Assembly (NCBI GenBank): GCA_964610045.1
Contig: CAZSUN010000009.1
Location: forward strand, 1 to 64,000
Length of the DNA stretch: 64,000 nucleotides
Direction of reading: 5' to 3'
DNA from: JACCYX01 sp964610045
GTDB taxonomy: Bacteria > Chloroflexota > Chloroflexia > Thermomicrobiales > UBA6265
The position numbers and the translations under genes were made by a program. The number at the start of each line of letters is the position of its first letter. Positions within the stretch are counted from its first letter, which is position 1. The notes under the pieces are model-generated. The model was not told the origin of the DNA and did no database searches. It saw nothing but the letters and a program-made list of their open reading frames with translations. This document shows, piece after piece, positions 61,632-64,000 of the stretch.

Positions 61632-61777
61632 GGCCTGGACGCTGGCGTTTGTGGTCCGGGCAGGGTAGGCTTGGGGTACCGGGGCTGATTCCGGGCGTTT
61701 GCCTGCCCGGATTTCCCACGAACGACTGTTGCACAGGCATTTCTCGGACAGCCGGCAAATGGTGCTGCGCCCGAGAT

Positions 61778-61786
61778 TGTGATAAT
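61778..61786 (+). promoter_or_regulatory. Extended -10 promoter of the atp operon
   Basis: TGTGATAAT (TG-N-GATAAT, 61778-61786) is an extended -10 element in a locally AT-rich patch (GATAATATGTGCAAACGAAA). No good -35 is seen, as is common with extended -10 promoters. Transcription would start near 61793, just before the atpI ribosome site at about 61802. Confidence 0.55.
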
Positions 61787-61812
61787 ATGTGCAAACGAAA
61801 CAGGGGTGGGGT

Positions 61813-62124
61813 TTGGCTGACGACTTCCTGCCTGAGGATCAACAGGAGGCGAGGGTCGTCGGGTTGGCGGCTGGGCTTGGATGCGCTGTGGTCGCATCGC
61901 TCGTGGGAGCGATCGGACTCGGAATCCTGCTCGACCAGTGGCTCGATACAACACCCACATTCACCCTGATTGGCGTCGCAGTTGGCCTGATCGCTGCGGG
62001 ATACGAACTGTACGAGCTCGTCCAGGCGAGCAGCTCCACGGGAAAGCATGGGCCGGTTGCGCGGACCATGGCCCAGCGAATGCAGGCCCGGCAGGCGAAA
62101 CCCAGCCGCGAAGACCAACCGTAA
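61813..62124 (+). CDS. atpI: AtpI/AtpZ-like ATP synthase assembly membrane protein
   Basis: Small membrane protein, 103 residues from TTG, with two helices (VVGLAAGLGCAVVASLVGAI and FTLIGVAVGLIAAGYELY) in the F0F1 ATP synthase protein I / AtpZ pattern, including GLGILLDQWLDT between them. Family members help assemble the c-ring or carry Mg2+. TTG at 61813 is preferred since AGGGGTGGGG precedes it and an in-frame GTG at 61789 falls at the likely transcription start. It is the first gene of the atp operon. Confidence 0.8.
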   Translation: MADDFLPEDQQEARVVGLAAGLGCAVVASLVGAIGLGILLDQWLDTTPTFTLIGVAVGLIAAGYELYELVQASSSTGKHGPVARTMAQRMQARQAKPSREDQP

Positions 62125-62238
62125 GACTCCGGACGCCCGTTCGGGGCGAAACGCTGCAAGTGGCATATCGCCCCGGTTTCTGGCTGCGGGCACGCGAACA
62201 GGCACGATTCTCGCCGGTAGAGGAGTAACCGCGGATCC

Positions 62239-63183
62239 ATGGATATCCATATTTCCCTGGCGGCTGAGGAGTTGTTCAAGATCGGTCCGGTACCGGTGAC
62301 CAACTCGATGCTCACCATGTTCCTCGTGATGGCGTTCGTGCTGATCGCTGGCATCACGATCGCGCGCCGTGCGACCCTCGTGCCCAATGGCAAGGCTCAG
62401 GGCATCGCCGAGATGATCGTGGGGTTCATCCTCGAACTCGTCGACGGGGCTGGTGGCCGCAAGATCGGCCGGAATGTCCTTCCCTTCGTAATGGGCATTT
62501 TCATCTTCATCCTGTTCTCGAACTTCTCGGGCCTGCTTCCGGGCATGGGCACCATCGGGAAGTACGAAGAGCACGCGGTCGAGGAAACACACGCCGACGA
62601 AACGACGGTGACCGACGGCGTGGCGACCACGACGGACGGCGAGCACGCGGACGAGGCTGCAGACACCGCTGAAGGTGACCACGCGGCTACCGAGGAAGAG
62701 CATGAGAAGGTCCTCGTGCCATTCTTCCGGGCACCGACCGCCGACCTCAACATGACCTTTGCCCTCTCGATCCTCGCCTTCACGGCCATCCAGATCGCCG
62801 GTGTCAAGGCGCACGGAGTCGGCGGCCGGATCAAGCACATGGCCGATCCGCCGTTCCTGTTCCCGATCGAGGTGATTGGCGAGCTTTCCCGGATCCTTTC
62901 GCTCTCCGCCCGTCTCTTCGGCAACGTCTTCGCCGGCGAGATCCTGCTCGGGGTGATGTACGCCATCGCGGCGGCACTCAAGATCGCCATTATTCCGTGG
63001 CTTTTCCCAATCATCTTCCTTGGGCTCGAAGTGCTCTTCGGCACCATCCAGGCCCTGGTCTTTGCCCTGCTGACCCTCATCTACATCATGCTCGCGGCGG
63101 CTCACAGCCACGGCGATGACGACCACGCGCATCATGACGACGGGCATGCGCCCGTGCCGGCGACACAGACAGCCGGCGACTAA
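62239..63183 (+). CDS. atpB: ATP synthase F0 subunit a
   Basis: Proton-channel stator subunit of 314 residues. The essential arginine is Arg225 in SLSARLFGNVFAG, and the C-terminal helices (FLGLEVLFGTIQALVFALLT) are standard. Two oddities are visible. An acidic, His-containing insertion of about 50 residues (108-157, for example EEHAVEETHADETTVTDGVA) lies in the first large loop, before FFRAPTADLNMT. There is also a His/Asp-rich C-terminal tail (HSHGDDDHAHHDDGHAP). Both are expected outside the membrane core. The ATG follows GTAGAGGAGTAACCGCGG-type sequence with GAGGAG. Confidence 0.94.
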   Translation: MDIHISLAAEELFKIGPVPVTNSMLTMFLVMAFVLIAGITIARRATLVPNGKAQGIAEMIVGFILELVDGAGGRKIGRNVLPFVMGIFIFILFSNFSGLLPGMGTIGKYEEHAVEETHADETTVTDGVATTTDGEHADEAADTAEGDHAATEEEHEKVLVPFFRAPTADLNMTFALSILAFTAIQIAGVKAHGVGGRIKHMADPPFLFPIEVIGELSRILSLSARLFGNVFAGEILLGVMYAIAAALKIAIIPWLFPIIFLGLEVLFGTIQALVFALLTLIYIMLAAAHSHGDDDHAHHDDGHAPVPATQTAGD

Positions 63184-63194
63184 CTTTCGCGAGT

Positions 63195-63283
63195 CATGCC
63201 GTACTGGCATGGCGCCGGATGCCTCCGGCGCCCTAGGGAACTCGGTGCTGATTCGGCACGGTGGGGTGGCATGGTGCCACCCC
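63195..63283 (+). promoter_or_regulatory. Three hairpins in the atpB-atpE spacer
   Basis: In series: CATGCC-GTACT-GGCATG (63195-63211), GGCGCCGG-ATGCCT-CCGGCGCC (63211-63232) and GGGGTGGCA-TGG-TGCCACCCC (63263-63283), all perfect stems. None has a T-run. They precede the strong atpE ribosome site and could stabilise or segment the message for high c-subunit output (inference). Confidence 0.6.
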
Positions 63284-63350
63284 GGCAGCAAACGACGGTG
63301 AAGTCACATGCAGGGGCATGGATGGCTTGCACCGCCAGGAGGAGCCTCAG

Positions 63351-63605
63351 GTGTTTGACGGATTGACGGGAGCGGACGGCGTTGATGCGGCGAAGGCGAT
63401 TGGCGCAGCCATTGCCATCGGTATTGGTGGCCTCGGCCCGGGCATCGGCCTCGGTCTCGCGGTCAAGGGCGCGATGGAAGCCATCGGCCGGAACCCGGAA
63501 GCCGCTGGCGACATCCGCGGTACGATGATCGTGGGTGCGGCGCTCGCGGAAGCGGTCGCCATCTACGCGTTCGTTATTGCCATCATCATCGCGCTCGTCC
63601 TCTAG
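63351..63605 (+). CDS. atpE: ATP synthase F0 subunit c
   Basis: Rotor-ring proteolipid of 84 residues with two helices (AIGAAIAIGIGGLGPGIGLG and GTMIVGAALAEAVAIYAFVI). The ion-binding carboxylate is Glu67 in ALAEAVAIY. Residues expected for Na+ binding (a Gln in helix 1 and Ser/Thr after the Glu) are absent, so it should be H+-coupled. The polar loop is GRNPEAAGDIRG. The GTG at 63351 has CAGGAGGAGCCTCAG, an excellent site; the frame is open further upstream through the hairpin region, and this is rejected. Confidence 0.95.
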   Translation: MFDGLTGADGVDAAKAIGAAIAIGIGGLGPGIGLGLAVKGAMEAIGRNPEAAGDIRGTMIVGAALAEAVAIYAFVIAIIIALVL

Positions 63606-63624
63606 TCCTCCAGGCGGTGCAGCC

Positions 63625-63648
63625 GGCGCGGGGGATATCTCCCGCGCC
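63625..63648 (+). promoter_or_regulatory. Hairpin between atpE and atpF
   Basis: GGCGCGGG-GGATATCT-CCCGCGCC forms a perfect 8-bp stem 20 bases after the atpE stop, with no T-run. Together with the three hairpins before atpE it brackets this cistron, which suggests RNA stabilisation (inference). Confidence 0.5.
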
Positions 63649-63723
63649 AGTGCCCTACCGCCACCGCTGCCGTCGTTGGGAGCGGTGGGAGGACTGGAGC
63701 CGACGCGAAGGAGTAGCCCACAG

Positions 63724-64000
63724 GTGGACCAGTTCGGGCTCAATGGATGGCAATTCGCGGTTCAGTTGGTGTCGTTCCTCGGATTCATCTTCCTGCTTTG
63801 GAAGTTCGCTGCCGGTCCAATCGTCAAGACCCTTGACGAGCGGCAGGAGCGGATTCGCGAGAGCATGGCTTCGGCCGAGAAGATGCAGCAGGAGCTGAAG
63901 GACACGCAGGCCCGCAACGAGGAAGTGTTGCAGGAAGCGCGCCTGGAAGCCCAGGAAATCCTTGCCGGCGCTCGCCAGACGGGAGACCAGCTGGTGGCCC
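63724..64000 (+). CDS. atpF: ATP synthase F0 subunit b, 5' part (runs off the window)
   Basis: The first 92 codons of atpF are present, with no stop before the window end. The GTG at 63724 has AAGGAG about ten bases upstream. One N-terminal helix (FAVQLVSFLGFIFLLWKFAA) is followed by the long charged, helical stator stalk (LDERQERIRESMASAEKMQQ and on), with the AGPIVKTLDERQ junction typical of subunit b. It would dimerise and link subunit a to F1. Genes atpHAGDC are expected beyond the window. Confidence 0.9.
   Translation, partial: MDQFGLNGWQFAVQLVSFLGFIFLLWKFAAGPIVKTLDERQERIRESMASAEKMQQELKDTQARNEEVLQEARLEAQEILAGARQTGDQLVA

Noticed and set aside
61582..63291. 569-residue minus-strand open frame across atpI and atpB
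   Set aside because: Antisense of clearly recognisable ATP synthase genes; no homology expected.

Overview
The window is 64 kb of GC-rich bacterial DNA with one 100-base assembly gap (32690-32789). It suggests a free-living heterotroph of the Chloroflexota, most likely near the Thermomicrobia. That placement is an inference from base composition, several Tat-exported sugar-binding proteins, glycosidases of the GH38 and GH172 types, a complete Mrp antiporter operon and the style of the extragenic repeats. No rRNA, tRNA, CRISPR array, transposase or phage gene was found.

Region 1 (1-35000) is almost entirely carbohydrate acquisition and catabolism. After a lone ABC ATPase (214-1170) come three binding-protein/permease/permease importers: 1437-4843 (+), 16181-19528 (-) and 25984-29205 (+). 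None has its own ATPase, so a shared MsmK/UgpC-type ATPase elsewhere is implied. The first importer is followed by a canonical GH38 alpha-mannosidase. The second sits inside a block of nine genes on the minus strand (20866 down to 8886): class III aminotransferase, two permeases, binding protein, divergent GH38-like enzyme, enolase-superfamily dehydratase, MlrC/M81 protein, small protein and luciferase-like oxidoreductase. A divergent XRE-cupin regulator and a cupin protein face this block. The third importer is divergent from a GntR/FCD regulator, an L-fuconate dehydratase-like enzyme, a SnoaL-like protein and a GH172 (DUF2961) enzyme. The spacer between the two arms carries three palindromes built on CTATAG/CCTAT.

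The most unusual feature is the tail of the third importer operon. It encodes a full-length but degenerate GroEL-like chaperonin (29186-30784) in which the catalytic Asp398 equivalent is Arg and the phosphate-binding Thr triplet is lost. This gene is translationally coupled to a leaderless protein with six Asp-box (BNR) motifs (30781-32316). A TIM-barrel isomerase interrupted by the gap, a phytanoyl-CoA dioxygenase-like protein and an L-rhamnose mutarotase-like protein follow on the minus strand.

Region 2 (35000-64000) is more housekeeping in character. It holds dnaA divergent from mnmA; small envelope proteins; mrpABCDEFG (40845-46602) as a tightly overlapped operon; a GT39-like mannosyltransferase with an RskA-domain protein; a secreted cupin-like protein; MscL with a C-terminal zinc ribbon; ctaB; a MalT/LuxR-type ATPase regulator; UDP-glucose dehydrogenase; an FAA hydrolase; an SCO1664-type kinase-like protein; a proline racemase-family enzyme; and the start of the atp operon (atpI, atpB, atpE, atpF), which runs off the window end.

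Intergenic spacers carry several families of short palindromic extragenic repeats and many long perfect hairpins, most without a U-tract.
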